From Solirubrobacteraceae bacterium (GTDB taxonomy: Bacteria; Actinomycetota; Thermoleophilia; Solirubrobacterales; Solirubrobacteraceae), in assembly GCA_016463765.1 (NCBI GenBank), contig JAEMQS010000014.1:1-64000 (forward strand): 64,000 nucleotides of DNA, written 5' to 3'. The notes below the pieces were generated by a model, which searched no databases, was not told the DNA's origin, and saw only the letters and a list, made by a program, of their open reading frames with translations. The translations under genes were made by a program, and so were the position numbers. Shown here piece after piece: positions 18,280 through 26,900 of the stretch (the stretch's first letter is position 1; each line of letters starts with the position of its first letter).

Positions 18280-18869
18280 CGCTCACCGACCTGGCCCAGC
18301 GACTGCGGCTCGTGGAGCGCGCCCCGACGCGGGCGCGACGAATCACCGGGCTCCACCGCCTGGCGAGCCCGATGGCGGCGACGCTGGGCGGAGCGCTCGT
18401 CTTCGTCCTCGACCTGGTGCCGCTGCCCGACAGCGCCTGGGAGGTCGCCTCCGGAGTCGTCGGAGCCCTCCTCGTCCTCACGTTCGTGCTCTTTCAGACA
18501 GGACCGTCCCCACAGGATGTCCGGTCGGCCACGGTGCTCCACGAGCTTCCCCCGCTGGAGCAGGTCAGGGCGGGCCGGACCGTGCTGACCTCCGCGCGCG
18601 AAGCGGGTGGGGCGTTCGTCGCGCTTGGGGTCATCGGGCATCTCTGGCCTGAGGGGGTGGTCGCGCTGATCACCACCCTGGCGATCGTCGTGCTGACCGA
18701 GATCACGGAGACCGTCCTCCTCCTGCGTGCCGAACGCGCTCGGGGAGGAACGGCGCTGGAGGTCCCATCCGACGGTGGGACGCGCGTGGTGGTCTATCGC
18801 CCGCACAGTGCGGAGGCGGCGTTCGGGCAGCCACGTCGCCCATCACTCGGCGCTGGGGCCCGCCTGTGA
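18276..18869 (+). CDS. Four-helix membrane protein, unknown function (operon gene 2 of 3)
   Basis: A 197-residue protein with the same layout as its upstream neighbour: helices at about 30-75 and 110-150, a polar middle segment, and the C-terminal pattern GGTRVVVYRPHSAEAAFGQ. Its start overlaps the previous stop by 4 bases and its stop overlaps the next start (GTGA), so the three genes are translationally coupled. No known domain is visible. Confidence 0.7.
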   Translation: MTLTDLAQRLRLVERAPTRARRITGLHRLASPMAATLGGALVFVLDLVPLPDSAWEVASGVVGALLVLTFVLFQTGPSPQDVRSATVLHELPPLEQVRAGRTVLTSAREAGGAFVALGVIGHLWPEGVVALITTLAIVVLTEITETVLLLRAERARGGTALEVPSDGGTRVVVYRPHSAEAAFGQPRRPSLGAGARL

Positions 18870-19459
18870 TCGACACAAGACGCCGAGCAGACACGGAGTG
18901 GGCGTCGCCGGAACAGCCCACGACTCCAGCCCCGTTCGAAGAAGACGTGTCACTCGTCGACGAGTTTGCCCGCGTCCCGAAGCCTCGGCCCGGCGTCGGC
19001 GTCTACCTCGGGCTCGCGATGGTCGCGGCGATCGCGGTCTGGATCACCGGAACCGCCGACCTCCAGGAGGCCGCACTGGCCGCACTGCTCATCGCCGTGC
19101 CGACGACCCTCGGGCGACTCTATGGCGATCACCAGCGGATGGCGCGGGCGCTGCCCGCCTCGGCGAACGACGTCCTGGCTGCGGACGACGACGAGGACGA
19201 GCGGAGCGGCGTCGTGGGCGCAGCGCTCCTCGGCGTGGTGATCGCGGGGCTTCTCGCTGCGACGGGCGCCCTGTTCGGCGAAGGCGTCTGGTGGGGGGTC
19301 GGCGCCACTGTCGGCATCGTCATCGGCTCGGACCTCCGCGCGCTCGCCCTCCGCGCGCTCGTGCCCAGGCTGCACCCGGATGCCATCCTCGGCCATCGCC
19401 TCGACGGCGACGGTGACGACGTGTACCGGCTCTTCGCCCTCGAGCCCCCCACAGGCTGA
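18866..19459 (+). CDS. Four-helix membrane protein, unknown function (operon gene 3 of 3)
   Basis: A 197-residue protein with an acidic, Pro-containing N-terminal tail of about 40 residues, two hydrophobic hairpins (about 44-80 and 115-152) separated by an acidic loop (ADDDEDERSG), and a C-terminal GDGDDVYRLFAL segment that resembles the ends of genes 1 and 2. GTG start overlapping the previous stop. Product and function are unknown; co-translation of three similar proteins points to a hetero-oligomeric membrane complex, which is inference. Confidence 0.68.
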   Translation: MIDTRRRADTEWASPEQPTTPAPFEEDVSLVDEFARVPKPRPGVGVYLGLAMVAAIAVWITGTADLQEAALAALLIAVPTTLGRLYGDHQRMARALPASANDVLAADDDEDERSGVVGAALLGVVIAGLLAATGALFGEGVWWGVGATVGIVIGSDLRALALRALVPRLHPDAILGHRLDGDGDDVYRLFALEPPTG

Positions 19460-19460
19460 A

Positions 19461-19669
19461 CGTCGAAATGTGGCGGTTGATCCGATCGAGCGTCGAAATG
19501 TGGTGGCTGGCGCGACCATATTTCGACGTTCGCTCCTGACCGCCCGCCCAGCCCGCATTCCCTCCGGGCACCGGCGCCCTCGGACCGCCCCACCGGCCCA
19601 ACGTCGAAATGTGGTGCCCCCAGCCACCACATTCCGACGCTCACCTCGCAGAACCACCACATCCCGACG
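19461..19669. repeat. Six-copy 16-bp motif CGTCGAAATGTGGTGG, three direct and three inverted
   Basis: Forward copies lie at 19461-19476, 19491-19506 and 19602-19616; inverted copies at 19516-19528, 19624-19639 and 19654-19669, with one to three substitutions each. The second forward and first inverted copies, and the third forward and second inverted copies, face each other 7-9 bases apart and can form hairpins. The cluster fills the 262-bp gap between the membrane-protein operon and the exonuclease gene. It may be a REP-like terminator cluster or a protein-binding array. Confidence 0.85.
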
Positions 19670-19721
19670 TTCGGCGCCCCGCCGCGGAGCGTCGCCCCGG
19701 CCCCGGATACCCTCCGAACCC

Positions 19722-20588
19722 ATGCCCGGCCCGCTCCTCGCCGTCGACGCGCCGTCGCTGCTCTACCGCGCGTTCTTCGCCCTCCCGTCCTCCATCAAGG
19801 GCGCCGACGGCCATCCCGTCAACGCGCTGCTCGGCACCGCGAACCTCATCCTCTTCGCCGTCGAGCGCCACGAGCCCCGCGCCGTCGCGCTGTGCTTCGG
19901 CGCCGAGGCCGCGCACTACCGCACCGACGCGTTCCCCGCCTACCACGCCGACCGCCCGCCCATGCCCGACGAGCTGGCCCGCCAGTGGGAGGACGCCCCC
20001 GCGTTCTTCACCGCCTTCGGGTGGACCATCCACCACGCCGGCGACCTCGAGGCCGACGACCTGCTCGGCTCGTTTGCGCGCATCGAGGAAGAGGCCGGCG
20101 GCACCGCGCTGCTGTTCACCGGTGACCGCGACATGTTCCAGTGCGCCACCGACCACGTCAGCGTCCTGTACCCGCGCGGGGGCAAGGACGGGCCGGAGGT
20201 CATCGACCCCGGCGCCGTCCGCGAGCGCTACGGCATCGACCCCGAGCAGGTCCCCGACTTCATCGCGCTGCGCGGCGACCCGTCCGACGGCCTCCCCGGC
20301 GCCAAGGGCATCGGGGAGAAGACCGCGCGCGACCTGCTGCGCGAGCACGGCTCCCTCGAGGGCCTGCTCGATGAGGCGCACAAGCCCGTCCCCAAGCTCA
20401 AGCCGCGCGTCGTCGGCACGCTGACCGCGCAGGCCGACGAGCTGCGTGCGTTCAAGGACATCGCGTCGCTGCGCCAGATCGACGTCGAACGTCCGCACGA
20501 TGCGCCTCTTGATGCCGAAGCAGCCGCCGCTGCTGCCCGTGCACGCGGCATCATGCGGCTGGCCGAGCGCTTGCAGGCGCTCGCCTGA
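19722..20588 (+). CDS. 5'-3' exonuclease, FEN/PolA N-terminal family
   Basis: A 288-residue stand-alone version of the DNA polymerase I 5'-nuclease domain. It has the N-terminal metal ligand in LLAVDAPSLLYRAFFA, the acidic cluster LEADDLLGSFA and FTGDRDMFQ, the helix-hairpin-helix segment LPGAKGIGEKTARDLL, and GDPSDG. Such proteins remove 5' flaps and RNA primers on DNA. A TACCCT -10 box lies 8 bases before the ATG, with no Shine-Dalgarno. Confidence 0.9.
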   Translation: MPGPLLAVDAPSLLYRAFFALPSSIKGADGHPVNALLGTANLILFAVERHEPRAVALCFGAEAAHYRTDAFPAYHADRPPMPDELARQWEDAPAFFTAFGWTIHHAGDLEADDLLGSFARIEEEAGGTALLFTGDRDMFQCATDHVSVLYPRGGKDGPEVIDPGAVRERYGIDPEQVPDFIALRGDPSDGLPGAKGIGEKTARDLLREHGSLEGLLDEAHKPVPKLKPRVVGTLTAQADELRAFKDIASLRQIDVERPHDAPLDAEAAAAAARARGIMRLAERLQALA

Positions 20589-20625
20589 CGCTCACCTCCC
20601 CGCTCCCCCTGCCGACCACCTGACC

Positions 20626-22440
20626 GTGACCCTGCGCCTGTCCGTGCTCGCGACCCTGCTCGCGCTCTTCGTCCTGCCCGCTGCCGCGACCGCGGCCGTG
20701 CCCGACGCCATCCCGCTCACGAACTGGGACTTCGCGCTCGACGACGGCAAGATCGGCCTCGACCAGGGGTGGGCGACCGGCGAGCCCGAGGCCGGCTGGG
20801 CGCCCGTCACCGTGCCGCACACCATGCAGGCCGGGTTCAGCCAGCGGGAGTTCGAGGGCACCGTCGGCTGGTACCGCCTGCGCTTCGCGGCACCCGACAC
20901 GGTCGCCGCCGGCTACCGCTGGGCCGCCCGGTTCGAGGGCGCGCGGCGCACCGCGACGGTCTGGCTCAACGGTCAGCAGATCGGCACCCACAGCGACCCG
21001 TACACCCCCTTTGAGCTCGAGCTGCACGGCCTGCGCCCCGGGGAGATGAACACGCTCGTCGTGCGCACGGACAACGTCCGGCCGCAGGGCATCCGCGAGG
21101 GCTGGTGGAACTACGGCGGGCTCGTCAGACGGGTCAGCCTCGTCCCGCGCGGCACCGCCCATCTCGACAACACGGCCGTCCTGCCCCGCCGCGTGTGCGG
21201 CAGCGTCGGCTGCCAGTGGACGGCGATGGTCGACACCGAGATCGTCGCCGGGCCCGCGGGCGCGCCGCCCACGACCGTCGAGCTCGACCTCGCCGCGCCC
21301 GACGGCACCGTCACCGCCGGCAGCGCGCCGGTGCGGGCGCTTGCGCCCAACGAGCGGACGTCGCTGCGCTACGAGGTCGTCGTCGGCGGCCGGATCTTCC
21401 TGTGGTGGCCGCAGAACCCCGCGCTCTACCGCGCCGAGGTCCGGCTGAACGCGGGCGAACGGACCGAGGACGTCGACCGCTCCCGGGTCGGCCTGCGCAC
21501 CGTCGCGGTCCGCGACGGCCTGCTCCAGCTCAACGGCCGGCCCATGACCCTCCGCGGCGCATCGGTCCAGGAGGACCTGCCGGGACGCGGCGCCGCGATG
21601 AGCGACGCGGACGTCGACCGGATCGTCGCCGACGTCGAGGAGCTGAACGCCGACGTCACCCGCGCGCACTACCTGCTCGACGAGCGGCTGCTGCAGAAGT
21701 TCGACGAGCGCGGGATCCTCGTGTGGATCCAGGCGCCGGTCTACCAGCGCGACAGCGATCTCGACGACGACGCCCGCCGCGCGTTCGAGTTGCAGAGCGT
21801 GCGCGACACGGTCCGCGAGGCGCGGCGCCATCCCAGCGTCATCGTGCACTCGGTCGCCAACGAGCTGAGCCCGGAGCCCGACCGGCGCGTCGGCACGCGG
21901 CGGTTCCTCGCCAGCGCCGAGAAGATCGCGCGCGAGCTCGACCCCACGCGCCCCATCGGGCTCGACCTCTACGGCTACCCCGGGTACGGCCGCCAGCGCT
22001 CACACGCGCGGTTCGACATCCTCGGGATCAACCACTACTTCGGCTGGTACGAGGGGCGGCCCGGCCACTCGACCCGCAACTTCGACGGGCTCGTCCGTCA
22101 CCTGCGGGCGATGCACCGCCGGTACCCGAAGCAGGCGCTCGTCATCACCGAGTTCGGCGCCGAGGGCGTGCGCGAAGGTCCCGCGACAGCGAAGGGGACT
22201 CTCGGGTTCCACACCCAGTACCTCCGCCGGACGCTCGACGTCGTCGACAGCGAGCGGTACCTGTCCGGCGCGCTGTACTGGACGGCGCGCGAGTTCGCGG
22301 TCCGTCCGCGGTGGCAGGGCGGCGACCTGTACGCCGGCGATTCGATCCACAGCAAGGGCCTGCTGTTCTTCGACGGACGGCCCAAGCCGGCGTGGTTCGT
22401 CGCCCGTCAGCGCTTCGCCGACGTGCCGACGTTCCGATGA
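20626..22440 (+). CDS. Secreted glycoside hydrolase family 2 protein
   Basis: A 604-residue protein with a signal peptide (cleavage near ATAAVPDA). The GH2 layout is visible: a jelly-roll sugar-binding domain with WYRLRF and VWLNGQQIG, an Ig-like middle domain, then a TIM barrel. The acid/base is Glu413 in SVANELSPE and the nucleophile Glu509 in VITEFGAEG. GH2 enzymes are beta-galactosidases, glucuronidases or mannosidases with retaining chemistry; the sugar here is unknown. The GTG at 20626 is chosen because it begins the signal peptide. It acts outside the membrane, suggesting polysaccharide scavenging. A TetR gene follows after 21 bases. Confidence 0.9.
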   Translation: MTLRLSVLATLLALFVLPAAATAAVPDAIPLTNWDFALDDGKIGLDQGWATGEPEAGWAPVTVPHTMQAGFSQREFEGTVGWYRLRFAAPDTVAAGYRWAARFEGARRTATVWLNGQQIGTHSDPYTPFELELHGLRPGEMNTLVVRTDNVRPQGIREGWWNYGGLVRRVSLVPRGTAHLDNTAVLPRRVCGSVGCQWTAMVDTEIVAGPAGAPPTTVELDLAAPDGTVTAGSAPVRALAPNERTSLRYEVVVGGRIFLWWPQNPALYRAEVRLNAGERTEDVDRSRVGLRTVAVRDGLLQLNGRPMTLRGASVQEDLPGRGAAMSDADVDRIVADVEELNADVTRAHYLLDERLLQKFDERGILVWIQAPVYQRDSDLDDDARRAFELQSVRDTVREARRHPSVIVHSVANELSPEPDRRVGTRRFLASAEKIARELDPTRPIGLDLYGYPGYGRQRSHARFDILGINHYFGWYEGRPGHSTRNFDGLVRHLRAMHRRYPKQALVITEFGAEGVREGPATAKGTLGFHTQYLRRTLDVVDSERYLSGALYWTAREFAVRPRWQGGDLYAGDSIHSKGLLFFDGRPKPAWFVARQRFADVPTFR

Positions 22441-22461
22441 CGCGCGTATCGTGCGCGCTGC

Positions 22462-23067
22462 ATGCCCGCCGATGACCTGACCCAGCGCCGCCGGCGTGAG
22501 ATCGCCGACGCCGCCGCGCTGACCTTCGCCGAGCAGGGCTACCACGCCACCGGCATCGCCGACATCGCCCAGCGGCTGGGCATCGGACACGGCACGTTCT
22601 ACCGCTACTTCAAGAACAAGCGGGACATCCTCGAGTACGTCCTCGACGAGGTGACGGTCCGCCTCGGGGAGGTCTTGGCGGCCGAGGACCCCACGTCGAC
22701 GACGACCGTCGAGGAGTACCGCGCGCAGGTCGAGCGCATCGGGATGGGGCTGTTCGAACTCTTCGGAGCCGAGCCTGCGATCGCGCGTCTCTTCTACGTG
22801 GAGGGCGTCGGCGCCGACCACGAGTTCTCCGAGAAGTGGATGGACCTGCAGGGCGCCTTCGCCGCCGTCACCGCCGCCTACCTGCAGAACGGCGTCGATC
22901 GCGGGTTCCTGCCGGCGGACCTCGACATCGAGGTCACGTCCCGCGCGGTCAACGGCATGATCTTCGCCGCGCTGCTCGCCGTCATCCGCGACGACGACCC
23001 GGCCGCCGAGGGCGAGCGCTGGGTCGCCGGCATCACGCGGATGATGTTCGGCGGGATCGCCGCCTGA
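22462..23067 (+). CDS. TetR-family transcriptional regulator
   Basis: A 201-residue regulator. The N-terminal helix-turn-helix is typical: ADAAALTFAEQGYHATGIADIAQRLGIGHGTFYRYFKNKRDIL. The C-terminal half is an all-helical ligand-binding domain. A TATCGT -10 box lies 9 bases before the ATG. It faces the SRPBCC/monooxygenase pair tail to tail, so either that pair or the glycosidase upstream could be a target; neither is shown. Confidence 0.92.
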   Translation: MPADDLTQRRRREIADAAALTFAEQGYHATGIADIAQRLGIGHGTFYRYFKNKRDILEYVLDEVTVRLGEVLAAEDPTSTTTVEEYRAQVERIGMGLFELFGAEPAIARLFYVEGVGADHEFSEKWMDLQGAFAAVTAAYLQNGVDRGFLPADLDIEVTSRAVNGMIFAALLAVIRDDDPAAEGERWVAGITRMMFGGIAA

Positions 23068-23076
23068 GGCCGGGGG

Positions 23077-23604
23077 TCAGACCGTCGCGGTCTCGCGCGG
23101 CGGAGCGACCGGCGCCTGCGGCTTGATGATCTTCTTGATCCCGCTGATCGCGAACTTATTGCCGGGCGCCAGCAGCGGGCCGAGCACCTTGCCGAGCTTC
23201 GCCGCGTGCTTGCCGCCCGGGTCGAGCGCCATGACCCAGGTCAGGCGGGTCCCGCGGCTGGTCGGCTCCAGGATGAAGTCCTCAGCCAGCGCCTTGAGGT
23301 AAGGCTTGGACGCGCTTGTCACCGTGAACGTCGCGCGGCGCCCCTCCTCCCAGCGGTAGAACTCTTCCTCGACCTCGACGGAGCGCCCGATGCGCAGCGT
23401 GCGCACCGCACCCTCGCCCAGCGGCCGCGGGGTGACCCACCGCAGGCGGTCGAGGATCGGCATCCACGACCACATCTCGTCGGAGCCGAGCGCCTCGAAG
23501 ACGGCGGCGGGCGGGGCGTCGAGGTCGACCGTCGCGGTGACGACGATCGGCGCCGTCTTCAGGAACTGGTCGTCGACACGACGGACGGAGTGGGGGAAGG
23601 CCAT
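23077..23604 (-). CDS. SRPBCC-fold (polyketide cyclase/START-like) protein
   Basis: A 175-residue protein with the SRPBCC pattern: an N-terminal strand followed by LDAPPAAVFEALGSDEMWSWMP, strands around VRTLRIG and ATFTVTSASKPYLK, and a long C-terminal helix. These proteins bind hydrophobic ligands or act as cyclases/aromatases. Its start lies 46 bases inside the end of the upstream monooxygenase gene, so the two are probably translationally coupled and act on related substrates. Ligand unknown. Confidence 0.85.
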   Translation of the reverse strand: MAFPHSVRRVDDQFLKTAPIVVTATVDLDAPPAAVFEALGSDEMWSWMPILDRLRWVTPRPLGEGAVRTLRIGRSVEVEEEFYRWEEGRRATFTVTSASKPYLKALAEDFILEPTSRGTRLTWVMALDPGGKHAAKLGKVLGPLLAPGNKFAISGIKKIIKPQAPVAPPRETATV

Positions 23605-25088
23605 GTGGGCGAGTCCTTAACGGGGGTGGACCGGGAAACCGTACGGTAGTTCGAGAGATCGAAGTGGCGCGTGCGGCGCCGGTGATGGAGCGTGCTCCAC
23701 GGATACATGAAGCTGTTGCGGCCGTTGCTGTCGAAGTAGTAGCTGCCGCAGCCGCCGGCGTTCCACACGGTCTTCTGCAGCGCGTCGTCGACCCGGCCGT
23801 TGTACTCGCGCTGGACGTCCTCGCGGATCTCGACGGTGGTGAGCGTCTCGCGGTCCATCGCCTCGAGCGCCGAGACGACGTACCGCATCTGCTGCTCGAG
23901 CAGGACGGTCGCCGACGAGTGCCCATTGCCGAGGTTCGGGCCCAGCAGCACGAAGAGGTTGGGGAAGCCGCTGACCGTGGTGCCCAGGTAGCCGCGGGGG
24001 CTGCCCTGCCAGACCTCGGACATCGTGCGGCCGTCCCGCCCGCGCACGAGGTCCGCGACGGGCATGTCGAGAATCTTGAAGCCCGTCCCGAAGATGATGG
24101 TGTCGGCCTCCCGCTCGACGCCGTCGGCGCCGACGACGGAGGTCGGCCGGACCTCCGTGACCGCGTGCGGGACCACGGTGACGTTGTCCCGCGTGAGCGA
24201 CGGGTAGTAGCTGTTGCTCATCAGGATGCGCTTGCACCCGATGGTGAAGTCGGGCGTCAGCGCGGCGCGCAGCTGCGGGTCGCGGACCTGCCGGGCGAGG
24301 TGACGCTCGGCGAGCCGCTGGACCGGCCCCATCGCCCCGGCGTGCCGAGTCGCCCACCCCAGGCCCTCGGCCGCGATGCGCAGCCCCTCGTGCGCGGCGC
24401 GCTGCGCGGCGGGGCGGCGGCGGTAGAGGCGGCGCAGCGCCGCGGGGTACGGGCGGTCGGGCTTGGGCAGCACCCAGTGCGGGGTGCGCTGGTAGAGGTC
24501 GAGGTGCGCGACGTCCGGCGCGATCTTCGGGACGAACTGCACCGCGGAGGCGCCGCTGCCGATGACCGCGACGCGGCGTCCGCGCAGGTCGTGGTCGTGG
24601 TTCCACCGCGATGAGTGAAACGTGGTCCCCGTGAAGGTGTCGAGCCCGGGGAGGTCCGGGATGAGCGGCTCGTGCCACGGCCCGGCGCCGGCGATGAGGA
24701 CACGCGCGGCGTAGTCGCCGTCGCTCGTCGTCACCACGTGCCAGCGCGCGGCGTCCTCGGACCACGTCGCGGACTGCACCTCGACCCCGAGGCGGAGATG
24801 CTCCCGCAGGCCGGTTCGGTTGACGACGTCGCCGAGGTAGGCCTGGATCTCGGGCTGGGGCGCGAAGATGCGGCTCCAGTCCGGGTTCGGCGCGAAGCTG
24901 AAGGAGTAGAGCGTGGACGGCACGTCGCACGCGCAGCCCGGGTAGGTGTTGTCCCGCCAGGTGCCGCCGGGCTCCTCGCCGCGGTCGATGACGACGAAGT
25001 CGTACCGGCCGGCCGCCCGCAACTGCGCGCCCGCGCAGACCCCGGCAAAGCCGGCACCGAGGATGAGCGCGTCTACGTCTCGGACCAT
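23559..25088 (-). CDS. Flavin-binding monooxygenase, Baeyer-Villiger type
   Basis: A 509-residue class B flavoprotein. The FAD fingerprint LILGAGFAGVCAG is at the N-terminus, the NADPH fingerprint VIGSGASAVQF is mid-protein, and between them is the signature FTGTTFHSSRW, matching FxGxxxHxxxW of Baeyer-Villiger monooxygenases. These insert oxygen next to a ketone to give esters or lactones; the substrate is unknown. ATG 25088 gives the family N-terminus. A TATCAT -10 box lies 9 bases upstream, with a palindrome just beyond. Co-occurrence with an SRPBCC protein suggests degradation of a cyclic or lipid substrate. Confidence 0.9.
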   Translation of the reverse strand: MVRDVDALILGAGFAGVCAGAQLRAAGRYDFVVIDRGEEPGGTWRDNTYPGCACDVPSTLYSFSFAPNPDWSRIFAPQPEIQAYLGDVVNRTGLREHLRLGVEVQSATWSEDAARWHVVTTSDGDYAARVLIAGAGPWHEPLIPDLPGLDTFTGTTFHSSRWNHDHDLRGRRVAVIGSGASAVQFVPKIAPDVAHLDLYQRTPHWVLPKPDRPYPAALRRLYRRRPAAQRAAHEGLRIAAEGLGWATRHAGAMGPVQRLAERHLARQVRDPQLRAALTPDFTIGCKRILMSNSYYPSLTRDNVTVVPHAVTEVRPTSVVGADGVEREADTIIFGTGFKILDMPVADLVRGRDGRTMSEVWQGSPRGYLGTTVSGFPNLFVLLGPNLGNGHSSATVLLEQQMRYVVSALEAMDRETLTTVEIREDVQREYNGRVDDALQKTVWNAGGCGSYYFDSNGRNSFMYPWSTLHHRRRTRHFDLSNYRTVSRSTPVKDSPTWPSPTPSVVSTTSS

Positions 25089-25112
25089 GCGGTGAGAATG
25101 ATACATCGTTCC

Positions 25113-25127
25113 GTGAACTGGATTCAC
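25113..25127. promoter_or_regulatory. Palindromic element GTGAACTGGATTCAC, candidate operator
   Basis: A 5-bp inverted repeat (GTGAA/TTCAC) within GTGAACTGGATTCAC, placed between the divergent monooxygenase and FG-GAP genes. A nearly identical copy lies before the second FG-GAP gene (26853-26867), with one base different over the 18-bp core. Conservation across the duplicated promoters suggests a shared regulator. On the minus strand it overlaps the -35 region of the monooxygenase promoter. Confidence 0.6.
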
Positions 25128-25178
25128 CACATGGACTCCGATATCGCGCAGTATCCGGGCCCCGTCCAAGGAGACCTC

Positions 25179-26804
25179 ATGCGCACCCGTTTCATCCCTG
25201 CCCTTGCCGCCGGCGCGCTCGCGCTGGCAGGCGCGTCAGCCGCCCACGCGGCACCGCTGCCACTGGGCGGCACGTTCGGCATCACCTACCCCGCCGTAGG
25301 CCCCGATGACATCGTTGGGCCCTTTCTCGCAGGCCCCCTCGGCGACCTCAACGGGGACGGCGCGGACGAGTACACCATGCTCGCGAAGTTCACCTCCGAG
25401 ACCGGCCCGCCCCGGGCGCACGTCGTGTTCGGCAGCCCGACGCGGCGCAACGTGAGCCTCGAAGGCGCAGATTCCCGGGTGCGCGACTACGAGGGTGTGC
25501 ACTTCGCCCCCGCGGGCGATGTCAACGGGGACGGCACCGACGACGTCATCGTCTCGACGTTCGTCACCGACATCAGCGTCGCGCCGACTGTGGTCGTCGT
25601 CTACGGCGGCCCGGGCATCGCCGACGTCCGCCTCGACCAGCCGGGCGCGCGCGGCTTCCGCATCTTCAACGCGCAGCAGGTCGCCCGCGCCGGAGACATG
25701 AACGGCGACGGCCGCGACGACCTGTTCGTGACCGACAGCGCCGAGGACGGCGACGTGACCGGCGGCGCCATCCTCTTCGGCAAGGTCAACACCCTGCCGA
25801 TGAACGCCGCGGTGGCCGGCCCTGGAAAGGTGCGCCTCTCCTCGAGCGTGGTGGCACCGATCAGTGACTCCTCCCCGGTTGCCGCCGGTGACGTCAACGG
25901 CGACGGTCTCTCGGACATCGCGTTCAAGACCCGGGACGACCGGGTCTCGGTCCTCTTCGGCTCAGGGTGGCTCCGTCCCGCCGACGTCGACGCGCCCGGG
26001 CCCCGCGGGTTCATCATCGAGGGGACCTGGGGCGGCGTCCACGCCGACACCCTGGACTTCACCGGCGACCGTCGCGCGGACCTCATCGTGTCGAACGGCA
26101 GCACCGACCTCGCGGTCGTGCCCGGCAAGACGACGTCGACGCCCGTGTCGCCGTGGTCGGCGGGGTCACCCGCGATCATCGTTCCCTCGTCCGCGCCCGG
26201 GGGCGGCCGGGCCAACGACAGCGTCGCCGTGGTCGACGACCTCACCGGGGACGGGCGCGCCGACCTGCTCACCAGCACGGACCTCGGAGTCGTGCACGTG
26301 GCTCCCGGCCAGCGCACACCGGGCACCGTGACGCTGGGCGCAAAGGTCGGCGGCGTGTTCGCGTCCACGCTGAAGTCGGCCGGCGACGTGGATGGCGACG
26401 GGCGGAAGGACGCCATCGCCTGGGAGATCGTGTTGCCCATCGGGCCGTCCCAGGAAGGGTTCCGCGCGACGCAGACGCTCATCACGGCCGGGGCCGACGT
26501 GCTGGCGCCGCGCCTGCGCGCGCCGTACCTGTCCAATCCGTCGTTCCGCGTCGGCCAGGGGACCCAGGTTCAGGCCACCGTCTCCGAGGCCGCGCAGGTC
26601 GAACTGGTCATCCGGCGAACGAACGGGACGGTCGCCGGAACGGTACGGGTGCCCGCGTCGTCGAAGCTCATCCAGTTCAACTGGGACGGCCGCGTGAACG
26701 GCCGCGCGCTGGCGCCCGGTGACTACGTCACGACCGCGACCCCGGTCGACCTCGCGGGCAACCGCGGCGAGGGCACCGCGATCCCGTTCACGATCCTGCC
26801 CTGA
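25179..26804 (+). CDS. Secreted FG-GAP/VCBS repeat protein, copy 1
   Basis: A 541-residue exported protein: signal peptide ending AAHAAPLP, then about seven FG-GAP units with the calcium-binding loop GDVNGDGTDD in variants (GDLNGDGADE, GDMNGDGRDD, DDLTGDGRAD, GDVDGDGRKD), as in integrin-alpha-like propellers. The last 90 residues resemble an FlgD-type Ig domain (VELVIRRTNG, DWDGRVNG-like, PGDYVTTATPVDLAGN). No catalytic residues are evident; binding or adhesion is the likely role. An AAGGAG ribosome-binding site decides the start at 25179. A paralogue follows at 26901. Confidence 0.85.
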   Translation: MRTRFIPALAAGALALAGASAAHAAPLPLGGTFGITYPAVGPDDIVGPFLAGPLGDLNGDGADEYTMLAKFTSETGPPRAHVVFGSPTRRNVSLEGADSRVRDYEGVHFAPAGDVNGDGTDDVIVSTFVTDISVAPTVVVVYGGPGIADVRLDQPGARGFRIFNAQQVARAGDMNGDGRDDLFVTDSAEDGDVTGGAILFGKVNTLPMNAAVAGPGKVRLSSSVVAPISDSSPVAAGDVNGDGLSDIAFKTRDDRVSVLFGSGWLRPADVDAPGPRGFIIEGTWGGVHADTLDFTGDRRADLIVSNGSTDLAVVPGKTTSTPVSPWSAGSPAIIVPSSAPGGGRANDSVAVVDDLTGDGRADLLTSTDLGVVHVAPGQRTPGTVTLGAKVGGVFASTLKSAGDVDGDGRKDAIAWEIVLPIGPSQEGFRATQTLITAGADVLAPRLRAPYLSNPSFRVGQGTQVQATVSEAAQVELVIRRTNGTVAGTVRVPASSKLIQFNWDGRVNGRALAPGDYVTTATPVDLAGNRGEGTAIPFTILP

Positions 26805-26813
26805 CGCCCATGA

Positions 26814-26843
26814 CCGTCTGCCCCGCTGCGGCGGGGCAGACGG
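26814..26843 (+). terminator. 13-bp perfect hairpin after FG-GAP copy 1
   Basis: CCGTCTGCCCCGC and GCGGGGCAGACGG pair around TGCG. A very similar hairpin follows copy 2 at 28588-28621. Confidence 0.8.
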
Positions 26844-26852
26844 GCGGGGACC

Positions 26853-26867
26853 GTGAACGGGATTCAC
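26853..26867. promoter_or_regulatory. Palindromic element GTGAACGGGATTCAC, second copy
   Basis: Differs from the copy at 25113 by one base in the 15-bp core; flanking CCG and ACC are also kept. A TAGGGT -10 box at 26889-26894 lies 6 bases before the ATG of FG-GAP copy 2, so this element is close to the -35 position of a leaderless promoter and could act as an operator. Confidence 0.6.
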
Positions 26868-26900
26868 CGCAACGCGCCTGCTCAGACATAGGGTCGCGGG

